Both the position numbers and the translations under genes were made by a program. This document shows, piece by piece, positions 1 to 8,323 of a stretch of DNA of 41,925 nucleotides. Source of the DNA: Candidatus Latescibacterota bacterium (lineage in GTDB: Bacteria > Latescibacterota > UBA2968 > UBA8231); the NCBI GenBank assembly GCA_020852055.1, contig JADZBP010000029.1, positions 1 through 41,925 on the forward strand, in the 5' to 3' direction. The notes beneath the pieces were generated by a model. The model did no database searches and was not told where the DNA came from. It was given only the letters and a program-made list of their open reading frames with translations. Position 1 is the stretch's first letter; every line of letters starts with the position of its first letter.

Positions 1-966
1 CCGACAGATAGCGCGGTAGACATCTTTGACTTCGTTGGGATCAGCAGCCAACAGGCCGGCGAAGGCGGAGGCAAAATCGTCCTCCCTTTTTTGCGCTGAC
101 CAGAAGCAAACTGCGGTGTCTGCGCTCAGTCGCAGGTTGCGTCTGGGGAGGGTGTGTTCACCCTGGTGGTAGGCAGGGTGTAGAAGGCGGTTCAGGGCTG
201 TTGCACAGGCTTCTGATGCGTCGCGAGAGATGGGCGCATTCTGGTTGCCTTTCCAGCCGTAGGATTCGAAGGCCCCAGCATTGAAAGACACCAGCGCTAC
301 CCCGCTGGTAGTACCTCCGGGAACACGCTTTACGGGAGGGAAAAGGTCTTCGGGAACGCAGAGCTTACCAGAGACTATGCAATGGGTATCTCCCATACCT
401 TCGGGAGCCTGGCTACGCAGACTTTTCCAGTAACTACGAACCCGTTCCCGTTCAGTGACCAATAGGTCGAGATCGGGAGCAAACACAAAAGAAAAGAGGT
501 CATTACTGGCGCATTCTGCCGGCAGAGGAACTGTTTGTCGATCAGCCGCTACATCCTCTAGAAAAGCGTGGATTGCTTGGATGCCTTCATCCTGAGTAAC
601 CTCCAGACACTGGCTGACTCGCTCTCTAAAAAGGCTGAATCGATTTGCGAGTTTCTCGGCAGGCCGCCTCTTTTTTACGTCTTTCTCAGGATCAATACCC
701 AAGGCGTATTCAGCTTTGTCGCAAAGAAAAAAAGCTCTGTCTCCACTGGTACGACCCCCTTCGCGCGGAACATCAAAGACCTTGGGAAAGGGCCTTGGTT
801 TTTTCTTTCCTTCCTCCTCAGCCGGAATGTGATGGGTGCCCTCAATACCCAGAAGCTGGCCTTCTCTGGAAACCCGTACCAACCATGCCACCGGTTTGGG
901 CTCGAAGTCTGGATCTGCCATCAGCCCTTCGCTCTGGGCCAACTGGTAAAGCGCCTGTAGGATCAT
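1..966 (-). CDS. cas8c: Type I-C CRISPR Cascade large subunit Cas8c (Csd1), partial at window edge
   Basis: This is the N-terminal 322 codons of Cas8c/Csd1, the large subunit of the type I-C Cascade complex, which recognises the PAM and helps hold target DNA open. I translated it by hand and found no stop; the frame runs off the left edge. It opens with MILQALYQLAQSEGL and later shows a Csd1-like stretch around VALVSFNAGAFESYGWKGNQ followed by NAPIS (residues 223-247). The family is usually about 550-600 aa, so roughly half is missing. Its ATG shares the ATGA tetranucleotide with the stop of cas5c (963-966), so translation is probably coupled. The standard I-C order predicts cas7, cas4, cas1, cas2 and the repeat array further left, outside this window. 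The family call is firm; the rest of the operon is inferred. Confidence 0.9.
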   Translation of the reverse strand, partial: MILQALYQLAQSEGLMADPDFEPKPVAWLVRVSREGQLLGIEGTHHIPAEEEGKKKPRPFPKVFDVPREGGRTSGDRAFFLCDKAEYALGIDPEKDVKKRRPAEKLANRFSLFRERVSQCLEVTQDEGIQAIHAFLEDVAADRQTVPLPAECASNDLFSFVFAPDLDLLVTERERVRSYWKSLRSQAPEGMGDTHCIVSGKLCVPEDLFPPVKRVPGGTTSGVALVSFNAGAFESYGWKGNQNAPISRDASEACATALNRLLHPAYHQGEHTLPRRNLRLSADTAVCFWSAQKREDDFASAFAGLLAADPNEVKDVYRAICR

Positions 967-1637
967 GCCGCACCTCTTTCCAGCGTTGACTCTGGGTCAT
1001 CTGGAACCTCCAGGATTCCATTCTCCAGTCTGGCCGCAAAGAAAGTGGGGGTATTCCTATCTTTCCCGTAGACGATATCCCAGAGCATCAAGCCGAGATC
1101 GGTATTCTCTGGTATAGAAGGCGGAGTGTTATCCGGGGGCAGCACCTCGGCTACAAATTCCCGGCAACCAAAGTAAGGTTGGTGGAAATGCTGGCCTTTC
1201 TCCACACGACGCTGGAACATCTCCCCGAACTTGGTCAGATTGTCGTCGGGGCCGGCTTTTTTTGTAAGGGTGAAATGGGCGTCAATGACATAGTCCACAT
1301 CGCGCAGGGCTACCGTGTTGCGCTGGGCGCGGTCCTCATCTGCGAAATAGATAGGTGCTGCTCCTCCGTTGGTGACCAACTTCTCGGAGGGCCGAGATGC
1401 TTTAGCGTTGACTTCGTTGCGGCGGAAGGCTGTGAATTTGATCTCGTTCAGGACATGAATCCGCTCAATGTGCCACTGGATAGCCGGCTTCCAGAGGACG
1501 GCTTCGAGTAACCCACGGGCTGCAGAAGGAGTCATTACCGAATACGAGACTCTCTCGACCTTCAATTCTGGCCGGGTAAAGCAAGCCAGTGATCCGCGTG
1601 CGCGGAGGCGCAGGGTAGGGCTGCGCATTTCTGACAT
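963..1637 (-). CDS. cas5c: Type I-C Cas5 (Cas5c/Cas5d) crRNA endonuclease and Cascade subunit
   Basis: A 224-aa RAMP protein of the Cas5 family. In type I-C systems, which lack Cas6, Cas5c (Cas5d) cuts the pre-crRNA and stays bound to the 5' handle in Cascade. The family signature YSVMTPSAARGLLEAVLWKP lies near residues 32-51, followed by QWHIERIHVLNEIKF and the FRRNEV segment. The position between cas3 and cas8c is the canonical I-C order. A strong AGGAGG ribosome-binding site stands 7 bases before the ATG, inside a CTCCTAGGAG palindrome in the 26-base gap after cas3. The stop overlaps the cas8c start by 4 bases. Length fits the family. I did not map the catalytic residues one by one. Confidence 0.93.
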   Translation of the reverse strand: MSEMRSPTLRLRARGSLACFTRPELKVERVSYSVMTPSAARGLLEAVLWKPAIQWHIERIHVLNEIKFTAFRRNEVNAKASRPSEKLVTNGGAAPIYFADEDRAQRNTVALRDVDYVIDAHFTLTKKAGPDDNLTKFGEMFQRRVEKGQHFHQPYFGCREFVAEVLPPDNTPPSIPENTDLGLMLWDIVYGKDRNTPTFFAARLENGILEVPDDPESTLERGAA

Positions 1638-1663
1638 ATCTGTTCCTCCTAGGAGATCTACAA

Positions 1664-3919
1664 CTAGACCATCAGGGCACTTGGGTCAGCCACGGGTTCA
1701 TCGCCAACTACAAGGCCAAAGAGGTTGCTGTCGTAGAGATTTTCAAAGACCCGGGTGAGGGCATAAGTGCCGTCTATGACTTCTTCCAAAGCGCCCGCCT
1801 GGTAGAGCTTGTTGAAGGCATCAGGATAGACACTGACCAGGAAGGGCTGGAGCGCGCGCAGAGTCTCCCGGTGAGGTCCTTGCTGTCGCAAATCCCTCAG
1901 GCGCTCTCCTGCTTCACTATAGGGCACGACTACAGAATAGGTGAATCCGTCCTCGATCAGTTTGAACTCGTGGCCCACTGTGGCAAACTTGAATTCTGCA
2001 CGGTGTGCCTGAATAGCTCTTGAGTCCAGGTTGGCAGCGAAGTAGAGTCTCCTGAAATAGTCCTCAAAAAGCTCAGGGTTGTCGGGGTTCAAATTACCCT
2101 CGTGCTCTTTCAGGAGAGAAGTAGCAACTTCCAGCGCTTTCCTGGGCGTCCCAGCCGGAGGGATGGTCGGAGCACGGAATATCACTACTCTGCCCTTATC
2201 GCGCTTCCCTTCGCGGTTGCAGCGTCCGGCGGCCTGCACCATGCTATCTAAGCCCCCCAGCGCACGGTAGACAATAGGGAAATCCACATCCACTCCGGCT
2301 TCGACCAATTGGGTGGAGATCAAACGGCAGTTATCCCCATGCCCCAGCGTTTCCTTGATCTGCGCTAGTACTGCTGAACGATGGGCAGGACACATCAGAG
2401 CCGAGAGATGGAAGATCGGATCATCAGGGGTGAGTCGTTGAAGTTCCTGGGCCAAGATTCTAGCGTCGTTGCGCCGGTGGACAATCGCCAATACTTGTGA
2501 GAACTGGGCCAACTCAGCGGCCAAGGTGAGCCACTCGGCAGGTGGAGTGTCCAGGTCGGGCCAAGTGTACTCGACCCGGGTCAACACCGCTGCCAAGTTC
2601 TTTGGATCGGCAATGATCGGGCGGACATTTTTCAGTCCCTCTGGAAACCTTTCTCTTGCAGCCAGGGCCGGCGGGGTCGCTGTCGATAGCACTACAGTAC
2701 ACCCATAGTGTTCCACCAGTTCATTCAGCGCATCGAGAATACTGAGCAGAAATCCTGGTGGCAGGGTTTGCACCTCATCCAGAATGATGACGCTACGGGC
2801 GATATTGTGGAGCTTTCGACAACGAGAAGGATGGTTGGCAAACAACGACTCGAAGAACTGGACACTCGTAGTCACGATCACAGAGGCGTCCCAATTCTCG
2901 CAGGCCAACTCATGCTGCCGGGTAACTTCTATGCCATGTGTAGTCCTTCCGGCAATAGGGTCGAGATTGGAATGGTGTTCTACTACGTTTACCGCACCCA
3001 ATGCCTGGCGATACACCTGGGCATTCTGTTCGATGATGCTGGTATAGGGAATGACAACAATCACCCGTTTCAGGCCCTGGAGTTCTGCATGCCGCAGCGC
3101 AAAAGACATGGCCGAAAGGGTTTTACCGCCTCCTGTGGGAACCGTGAGGCTGAAAAATCCAGGGAGCTGGCTGGCAGCTTCTCGGCATGTGTTGAGAATT
3201 TGTGCCCGCGCCTGGTTGATGGGCCGCTTTCGATCCTCTACAGAAAGGCGGGCTATCTTCTTCTCGATGTAGGCATCCAGTTTATTGCGTAGTCCTCCAA
3301 GTTCAGAAAAAGCTCCACGAAGGCTGGCCTTTGCAGGATCGAGAAACCCCTCTGTATCCAGCCGGTCTGCATCTACGAGGGCTGAGAACAGGAAGCGGAC
3401 CCAGAACTCGCTACTGCGAGCAAGAGCTTTCCTTTCCCCATCTCCTGCCCCGCGAATGGGTTTCAGGAAAACCAGTAGATCAGGCAAGCGGTGCTGGAGG
3501 ATGGCCGTTGGAATGCAGGGAAGTGTTTGTCTAAGCGAGGCTTCATTACCCCTCAGCCTCTCTTTCAGTGGGCTTGGCAGGTTAGGGCCGCTTTCGATGT
3601 AATTGGCCAGCCCCGCATGATGGCCGGCAATCACAAAGGCCAAGGGTATCCCCTTATCTTTGTCTATTTGGAAAGCATACGTCGCCCCCATGCCGGAATG
3701 CTCTACCGCAATTCTTTCCCCTTGAAGTCGTGCCTGGAATTCGGGCTGGTACTTTCCGAGGTCATGCCAGAGGCCGGCCAGATACCCCCATTCTCGGGAG
3801 GCAAAGAATTCGGCAAACAGAGCTGCTTTATCAGCCACACCACGGAGGTGGGTTTCTAGCTCCTGCCAGTGGGCTGGAGCGGGATCGTTTTCCAGGCTAT
3901 GGGCGTAAAAACCTGCCAT
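1664..3919 (-). CDS. cas3: CRISPR-associated helicase/nuclease Cas3 (HD + SF2 helicase), type I-C
   Basis: A 751-aa Cas3, the effector recruited by Cascade to nick and unwind target DNA. An HD nuclease domain fills about residues 1-210, with HDLGK at 52-56, a later GHH at 99-101 and the ALVDADRLDTEG motif near 180. The SF2 helicase follows: Walker A TGGGKT at 262-267, PYTSIIEQN at 291-299, the DExH-box variant DEVQ at 381-384, LSTATP, and motif VI AAGRCNREG near residue 560. The domain set and length are normal for a single-chain HD-helicase Cas3. It is the first gene of the cas operon and starts about 45 bases after a predicted transcription start. The ribosome-binding site AGGGGG sits only about 2 bases from the ATG, so initiation may be modest. 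All key motifs look intact. Confidence 0.95.
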   Translation of the reverse strand: MAGFYAHSLENDPAPAHWQELETHLRGVADKAALFAEFFASREWGYLAGLWHDLGKYQPEFQARLQGERIAVEHSGMGATYAFQIDKDKGIPLAFVIAGHHAGLANYIESGPNLPSPLKERLRGNEASLRQTLPCIPTAILQHRLPDLLVFLKPIRGAGDGERKALARSSEFWVRFLFSALVDADRLDTEGFLDPAKASLRGAFSELGGLRNKLDAYIEKKIARLSVEDRKRPINQARAQILNTCREAASQLPGFFSLTVPTGGGKTLSAMSFALRHAELQGLKRVIVVIPYTSIIEQNAQVYRQALGAVNVVEHHSNLDPIAGRTTHGIEVTRQHELACENWDASVIVTTSVQFFESLFANHPSRCRKLHNIARSVIILDEVQTLPPGFLLSILDALNELVEHYGCTVVLSTATPPALAARERFPEGLKNVRPIIADPKNLAAVLTRVEYTWPDLDTPPAEWLTLAAELAQFSQVLAIVHRRNDARILAQELQRLTPDDPIFHLSALMCPAHRSAVLAQIKETLGHGDNCRLISTQLVEAGVDVDFPIVYRALGGLDSMVQAAGRCNREGKRDKGRVVIFRAPTIPPAGTPRKALEVATSLLKEHEGNLNPDNPELFEDYFRRLYFAANLDSRAIQAHRAEFKFATVGHEFKLIEDGFTYSVVVPYSEAGERLRDLRQQGPHRETLRALQPFLVSVYPDAFNKLYQAGALEEVIDGTYALTRVFENLYDSNLFGLVVGDEPVADPSALMV

Positions 3920-3972
3920 TGCCCCCTGCGGTAGGAAATGGGTGGTGGGTGGAAGGCGCTGAGGTAGGGATA

Positions 3973-4001
3973 TGTATAGAAAATCAGAGATGCCGCGTCA
4001 A
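3973..4001 (-). promoter_or_regulatory. Predicted sigma70-type promoter of the cas3-cas5c-cas8c operon
   Basis: Read on the minus strand: a TTGACG -35 box (3996-4001), a 17-base spacer and a TATACA -10 box (3973-3978). Transcription would start near 3966, leaving a leader of about 45 bases before cas3. It is the best promoter match in an A+T-richer gap (3920-4078) that otherwise holds no gene. Prediction only. Confidence 0.6.
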
Positions 4002-4078
4002 TTGAAAAAATGGGAAATATAGAAAAAGGAAGAAGTAGCAGGGAAGGAACGATGGTACAGAAGTCGAGCCACACTGGC

Positions 4079-4266
4079 TCAACTGGAAAAGTCGAGGACT
4101 CCTACATGGGGATAGCAGAGAATCTTTTGATCTGTGGTGGCTACGGGAGAGTGGTAGTGGCGGGCAGTGGCAGTGATGATCTGATCAAGCTGTCGCAGGT
4201 CTTGGCCGCAAGACGCTCATGGCCGTGAACCCACCAGACCCAGATATGGGTGTCGAGGACGATCAC
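4079..4266 (-). pseudogene. VapC-type PIN-domain toxin remnant (internal deletion and frameshift)
   Basis: Directly downstream of the antitoxin, a GTG start (sharing GTGA with the antitoxin stop) opens a typical PIN N-terminus, VIVLDTHIWVWWVHG, with its first acidic active-site residue. This frame stops at 4141 after about 41 residues. In another frame the same stretch continues as a PIN C-terminus, DQIITATARHYHSPVATTDQ, followed by KILCYPHVGVLDFSS and a TGA at 4079. A full VapC of this kind is about 125-135 aa, so some 60-70 central residues are gone and the two ends meet out of frame near AAGACCTGCGACAG (about 4192-4205). The toxin should be inactive. Type and lesion are read by eye; the family name rests on the two motifs and the antitoxin partner. 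Confidence 0.72.
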
Positions 4267-4475
4267 CCGGCAGCTTCCCAGTCATTTTCTGAGACCGGAG
4301 CAGTCGCGTCCTCGTAGCGCACGGGCTCACCTCGCAAGGCATATTTAGCGTCGTTTGAGGATTTGGCTAGTGAAAAGACAAGTACTTCCACCTTTTCCCC
4401 CTCATGGAAGGGGATCTGTGATAGATGAAGTTCTCCGTCTTTGTCAATCCGTATTTCCGTCCTGTAGGATTCCAT
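4263..4475 (-). CDS. VapB-like antitoxin of a degraded toxin-antitoxin pair
   Basis: A 70-aa small protein starting MESYRTEIRIDKDGELHLSQ and ending SENDWEAAG. It resembles the short antitoxins that precede PIN toxins: an N-terminal beta-rich segment ('RTEIRIDKDGELHL ... PFHEGEKVEVLVFS') followed by an acidic, tryptophan-containing tail that would bind the toxin. A GGGGAG ribosome-binding site lies about 6 bases before the ATG. Its stop overlaps the start of the vapC remnant by 4 bases, as in functional pairs. The antitoxin frame is intact although the toxin is not. It sits between the cas promoter and the M6 protease operon, at the edge of the less G+C-rich segment. The VapB assignment is by context and general likeness, not by a diagnostic motif. 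Confidence 0.62.
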   Translation of the reverse strand: MESYRTEIRIDKDGELHLSQIPFHEGEKVEVLVFSLAKSSNDAKYALRGEPVRYEDATAPVSENDWEAAG

Positions 4476-4554
4476 AAACCACTCCCCTTAGGTTGTGTTT
4501 TCAAGATACTTGTGAGTAGCCGGGGAAGGCAAGTCCTGGAGTTTGTCGGAGCGG

Positions 4555-7500
4555 CTAACGCAGCAGCGCCACCCGCTCGACCTGCGCCAGTGCGCCCGCC
4601 TGCAACCGGCAGAGATACACCCCCGAGGCGGCCAAGCGGCCCGCTTCGTCGCGGCCGTCCCACGGATAGGTGTAAATGCCAGCGGCCAGCGGGGTGTCCA
4701 CCAGCAGGCGCAGGGGGCGGCCCAGGGCGTCGTAGACGCTCAGGGTGACGCGACCGGGGGCGGGCAGCGCGAAACGGAAGCTAGTGCCGGCGTTGAAGGG
4801 GTTGGGGAAGGCGGGGAAGAGGACGAGGGTTTCGGGAAGGGCGGCCTCGCCGTCGACGGCGGTGGGACTGGGTTCGGCTTCGAGGAAGGGCTGCCAGTTC
4901 ACCTGCCCTTTGAAGAGCGCGGCGATGGCGGTGGAATCGGCGGTGCCCCAGTAGTTGCCGCGCGCCTCCAGCAACAGGCCGGAAAGGTTCTCGACGGCGG
5001 TGTGGTTGTCGAGGAAGGTATTGCCCTTGAGGCTGGGCGCCTGGGTGCCGCTCACCTTGAGGGCGGTGAGGTTGTGCTCTAGCCGGTTGCCCTCCACCAC
5101 CGGGGCCGAGGAGCGGGATTCGCAGGCCACCCCGGCGCTGGCAAAGGTGCTGGTGCGCACCGAAAAGCGTGGGATGTTTTCGAGGCGCAGTCCGGCGTTG
5201 TTGAGGAAGTGGCTCGTCTCGATGGTCCCCGAGGCCCCCTCGCTGAGCACCAGCCCGGTGCCGATATTGTCGGCGAAGGTGGTGGCCGAAACCGCCACCA
5301 GGGGTACGGCGGCCACCACCGCCCCATCGCCCAGATTGTTCTGCACCTGCACCTGCTCAAAGGTCAGCCCTTCCAGGCCGCGGGCGCGCAGGCCCTCATG
5401 CTGGTTGCTGGTCAACTGGCTGTCGTGTAATTCCACCACCCCTTCCCAGTTTTCCACGTCCAGGCCATGCAGGGTGTTGCGGGTCGAGGTGCTGTTCCAC
5501 AACTCGATCTTCTGGCCCTTGCCGCCCACCGCCTTGAGGCCCGAGCGCGGGTCCTGGGTGTCGAGCAGGCCGTTCTGCTCCAGGCGCAGATTCACCGCTT
5601 CGAGGGAAGCGTTGCCCAGCCAGATGCCCTCCTGGCCGCACTGTTGCACGGTCACGTCGCGCAGGGTCAGCCGGTCGCCGCCCTGCGCCGAGATGGCCGG
5701 GGTGGTGAGGTGGAAAAAGGTGGTCCCGCTCACCTGGGCCGGCCCGTTGAGGGTCAGAGACAGGCCGCTGATGCCTTGCTGGATGCGGCCGCCTTCCAGC
5801 GCAAAACTGCTGGCCGCCGAGACCTCGCCGCTGAAGCCGTAGCCGCAGCGCTCGACGAGGGCGTCGCGGACCGCCACCTGTGAGCCGGGGGCCACGCGCA
5901 CCCCGTACCACAGGTCCTGCGGGCTGGCCTGGGCCACGGTGAAGGTGCCGCCCTCGGCGTTCAGCCGGCCTTCGACGACCAGTTCGGTCAGGAGCGGGCT
6001 CTGGCCGCTGCCGCCCAGGTCAACGGGGGCGAAACGCAACTGGGCATCGGGCTTGACCACCAGTTCGGCGCCGGCGGGCACGACCAGATCCCCAAAGATC
6101 GACTGCAACCCGGAAAAGGTGGTGGTGCCGGCGGGCAGGCGGCTGCGCACCAGCCCCCAGCGGGTGTTGGCAAGCTGGAGTTGGGCCGGGTCGAGGGCCT
6201 GGCCGTCCATCAGCAAGACCCCGGCCCAGTCGTCGGCGCGCGGGCTGGCGGCGGCTGACTCGCAGCGGACCGCGCCTTCCAGCCGCAGGCCGCCGTAGAC
6301 CAGCAGCTCGCAGCGGGTGGTGTCGAAGCCGGTGCGCCGGCGGTCGCCGGTGGCAAAACGCAGGCGGGTGCCGGCGGCCAGGGTGAGGGTGGCGCCGGGC
6401 TCGACCACCACGTCGCCGTCGAGCGCCACGGTGCCCGACCAGGTGGTGTCGGCGTGGATATGCCCGGGCAGGGGCTGGCGCAGGTGCACCGCGCAGTGCA
6501 TGCGGGTGCCCTCGCGGCGGATCTGCTCGAGGGCCATGCCGAGGGGCAGGTTGCGGCTGAAGCCGGTATTGGCGCTCAGCGGCGGGTTGGTATCCCAGGC
6601 CAGGCGGGTGTACTGCACCCCGTCGAAGGGGTCGGTGGCGTCGCCCTCATTGCCGCCGTGGGCCGTGGCATAGGTCTCGTCGTTGGCCCAGAAGTCGAGG
6701 TCGTCGCCGCCGGCAACCGGATCGGGCTGGCCCTCGGCGTTGTGCAGGCCATCGGCGCAGAGCAGGTCCACCTGTTTGTGGCGCTCCTCGTCGTTGTCGG
6801 CCCGCTCGTCCACATGCCAGACCAGCAGCCCCTCGCCGGGGATGTTGCGGTTGTAATAGCTGCTGGCCCGCCGCCGGTTCTCGATGAGGAAGTACTCGTC
6901 GGCGCTGAGAGGAATCTTGTAAACCCTGTTGCCGAGGGCCACGTCCTCGATGGCCAGATCCGCCTGGTCGCCCCTAAGCTCCTCCACCTCCACCCAGCCC
7001 AGTTTGGCCAGGGCCCAGGCGCAAAACGCATTGGGCCCGTCCTCCACCCCCCAGCCGCGCGCCCCGGTGGAGGTCATCAGGCACCATTTGCCCACCCCGG
7101 CGCTGTCCTCCACCGGGTCCACCGCGCCGCTGGCGGTCACCGTGGACTGGTCGAAGAGATCGGGCAGGCCCAGCACGTGGCCGAATTCGTGGCACATGGA
7201 GGCGGCGGTGATGCTGAAGGTATGGCCGCGCTGGGTGGTGCCGCCGAAACCGGAGAAGCGGCTGCGCACGCGCACGGTGCCGCCATTGGCCGCCGGATCG
7301 TCGCTGAGGTAATCGGCGTCCAGGCCCAGCGAGGCATACCCGGTGGCGCCGCTGATGAAGAAGTTGCGCGGCACGGTGAGCAGGTTGATGAAGACCACGT
7401 CCACGTACCCGTCGTCGTCGCCCGAGTTGGGCACCCCGTCGGGGCCGTCGTTGTCGAAGCGACCGAAGTCGGCGTCGGCATCGGCCTGGCTGAGGATCTC

Positions 7501-7863
7501 GAGGTTGAAGCGGCCGTAATCACCCGGGACGCCGGCGCTGGCGGCCACGTAGCCGGCGGCCGGCTGGAGCGAACTGTAGCGCCGGGGCAGCACCTGGCCG
7601 GTCACCTGCATCCGGCCCCGCGACATCTCGCGGTAGAAGTGGGAGAAACTGCCGGGGAAAGCGGGATTGAAGAGGTCGGCAGCCCAGGTCGGGGCCAGGG
7701 TCTCACCGGCGGCCTCGCCGCGGAACTTGGCAAAGATCACCAGGGCGCTGAGTTTGCCGCTGGCCTGGGTGGATTTGGCGGCCGGGGGATGGGCGGGGCG
7801 CCACTGGGCGCGGGCGGCGGGGGACCACCACAGGAGCGCCAGCAGGAACAGCAGGGTTTTCAC
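4555..7863 (-). CDS. Secreted M6-family (immune inhibitor A-like) metalloprotease with beta-helix region and C-terminal sorting domain
   Basis: A 1102-aa exported protease. The start is a GTG sharing GTGA with the stop of the preceding gene; it gives a clean signal peptide (VKTLLFLLALLWWSPAARAQ), whereas longer readings of this frame upstream only shadow other genes. The zinc motif HEFGHVLGLPD (H225, E226, H229, D235) marks the M6 family. Asp-rich stretches such as DADADFGRFDNDGPDG (about 127-142) may bind calcium. Residues about 560-1000 contain repeated short strands with N/G turns typical of right-handed parallel beta-helices. The last ~95 residues (FPNPFNAGTSF ... PWDGRDEAGRLAASGVYL) are a FlgD-like/type IX-style sorting tail. 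It is the last gene of the UBact-proteasome operon. Substrate unknown. Confidence 0.85.
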   Translation of the reverse strand: MKTLLFLLALLWWSPAARAQWRPAHPPAAKSTQASGKLSALVIFAKFRGEAAGETLAPTWAADLFNPAFPGSFSHFYREMSRGRMQVTGQVLPRRYSSLQPAAGYVAASAGVPGDYGRFNLEILSQADADADFGRFDNDGPDGVPNSGDDDGYVDVVFINLLTVPRNFFISGATGYASLGLDADYLSDDPAANGGTVRVRSRFSGFGGTTQRGHTFSITAASMCHEFGHVLGLPDLFDQSTVTASGAVDPVEDSAGVGKWCLMTSTGARGWGVEDGPNAFCAWALAKLGWVEVEELRGDQADLAIEDVALGNRVYKIPLSADEYFLIENRRRASSYYNRNIPGEGLLVWHVDERADNDEERHKQVDLLCADGLHNAEGQPDPVAGGDDLDFWANDETYATAHGGNEGDATDPFDGVQYTRLAWDTNPPLSANTGFSRNLPLGMALEQIRREGTRMHCAVHLRQPLPGHIHADTTWSGTVALDGDVVVEPGATLTLAAGTRLRFATGDRRRTGFDTTRCELLVYGGLRLEGAVRCESAAASPRADDWAGVLLMDGQALDPAQLQLANTRWGLVRSRLPAGTTTFSGLQSIFGDLVVPAGAELVVKPDAQLRFAPVDLGGSGQSPLLTELVVEGRLNAEGGTFTVAQASPQDLWYGVRVAPGSQVAVRDALVERCGYGFSGEVSAASSFALEGGRIQQGISGLSLTLNGPAQVSGTTFFHLTTPAISAQGGDRLTLRDVTVQQCGQEGIWLGNASLEAVNLRLEQNGLLDTQDPRSGLKAVGGKGQKIELWNSTSTRNTLHGLDVENWEGVVELHDSQLTSNQHEGLRARGLEGLTFEQVQVQNNLGDGAVVAAVPLVAVSATTFADNIGTGLVLSEGASGTIETSHFLNNAGLRLENIPRFSVRTSTFASAGVACESRSSAPVVEGNRLEHNLTALKVSGTQAPSLKGNTFLDNHTAVENLSGLLLEARGNYWGTADSTAIAALFKGQVNWQPFLEAEPSPTAVDGEAALPETLVLFPAFPNPFNAGTSFRFALPAPGRVTLSVYDALGRPLRLLVDTPLAAGIYTYPWDGRDEAGRLAASGVYLCRLQAGALAQVERVALLR

Positions 7864-8318
7864 CCGAGCAGGTCGATGCTGGCGGCGGTGAACTGCATAC
7901 CAAAGCCGCCCTGGGTGCGGCGCGGGTTGGCGGCCGCCTGCAGGAGGCGGCTCTGGGCGGCGGCCCCCTGGAGGTGGCGACGGAGATTTAGCTGTCCTGC
8001 CTGGAGCAGATGCAGGGGGGTGGGGTCCTGGCCCTGGTCGGCCAGGCCGGCGGTGAGGGGGCTGACGCTGTCGGTTTGGGCGGCCAGGCTGGAGAGCATA
8101 CCCTCGCCGCTGGCGGGCAGATCGAAAAGGCCGGGGCTGGGATCGGTCTGGGGAGCCGCCGCGCCCGAGATCACCGAGGGCGGCCCGCCGGTGGCCCGCA
8201 AGGGGGCGATACCCAGCCCGTCCTTGATGCGGGAGATGCCGGCGTTGTGGTTCTGCCGCTTGATGAAGCGGGGGCCGATGCCGGCGTAGAGGTCGTCCTG
8301 TAAGAGCGGCGTCACCAT
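7860..8318 (-). CDS. Hypothetical 152-aa protein in the UBact-proteasome operon
   Basis: I do not recognise this protein. It starts MVTPLLQDDLYAGIGPRFIK five bases after the pafA stop and ends with a TGA that overlaps the GTG of the M6 protease, so it is translationally coupled on both sides. There is no signal peptide, membrane segment or Cys cluster. The middle (about residues 45-110) is rich in Pro, Gly, Ala, Ser and Gln and looks disordered; the C-terminal third (LHLLQAGQLNLRRHLQGAAA) could form a helix. Codon use matches its neighbours, and the tight packing argues for a real gene. Position suggests a proteasome accessory or substrate adaptor, or a partner of the protease, but no motif supports either. 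Confidence 0.6.
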   Translation of the reverse strand: MVTPLLQDDLYAGIGPRFIKRQNHNAGISRIKDGLGIAPLRATGGPPSVISGAAAPQTDPSPGLFDLPASGEGMLSSLAAQTDSVSPLTAGLADQGQDPTPLHLLQAGQLNLRRHLQGAAAQSRLLQAAANPRRTQGGFGMQFTAASIDLLG

Positions 8319-8323
8319 GGCGG

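Noticed and set aside
4010-4228. A 72-codon plus-strand frame over the vapC remnant
   Set aside because: No ribosome-binding site or motif; it lies opposite recognisable PIN sequence. I also considered a CreTA-like small RNA toxin pair beside cas3 but saw no repeat-like element to support it.
6454-8289. Long plus-strand open frame (about 611 codons) opposite the M6 protease and its upstream neighbour
   Set aside because: Low-complexity Gly/Val/His/Ala-rich product, a mirror of the G+C-rich real genes on the other strand; no motif or ribosome-binding site. The same applies to 8384-10108, 12882-14783 and 31902-34037 on the plus strand.
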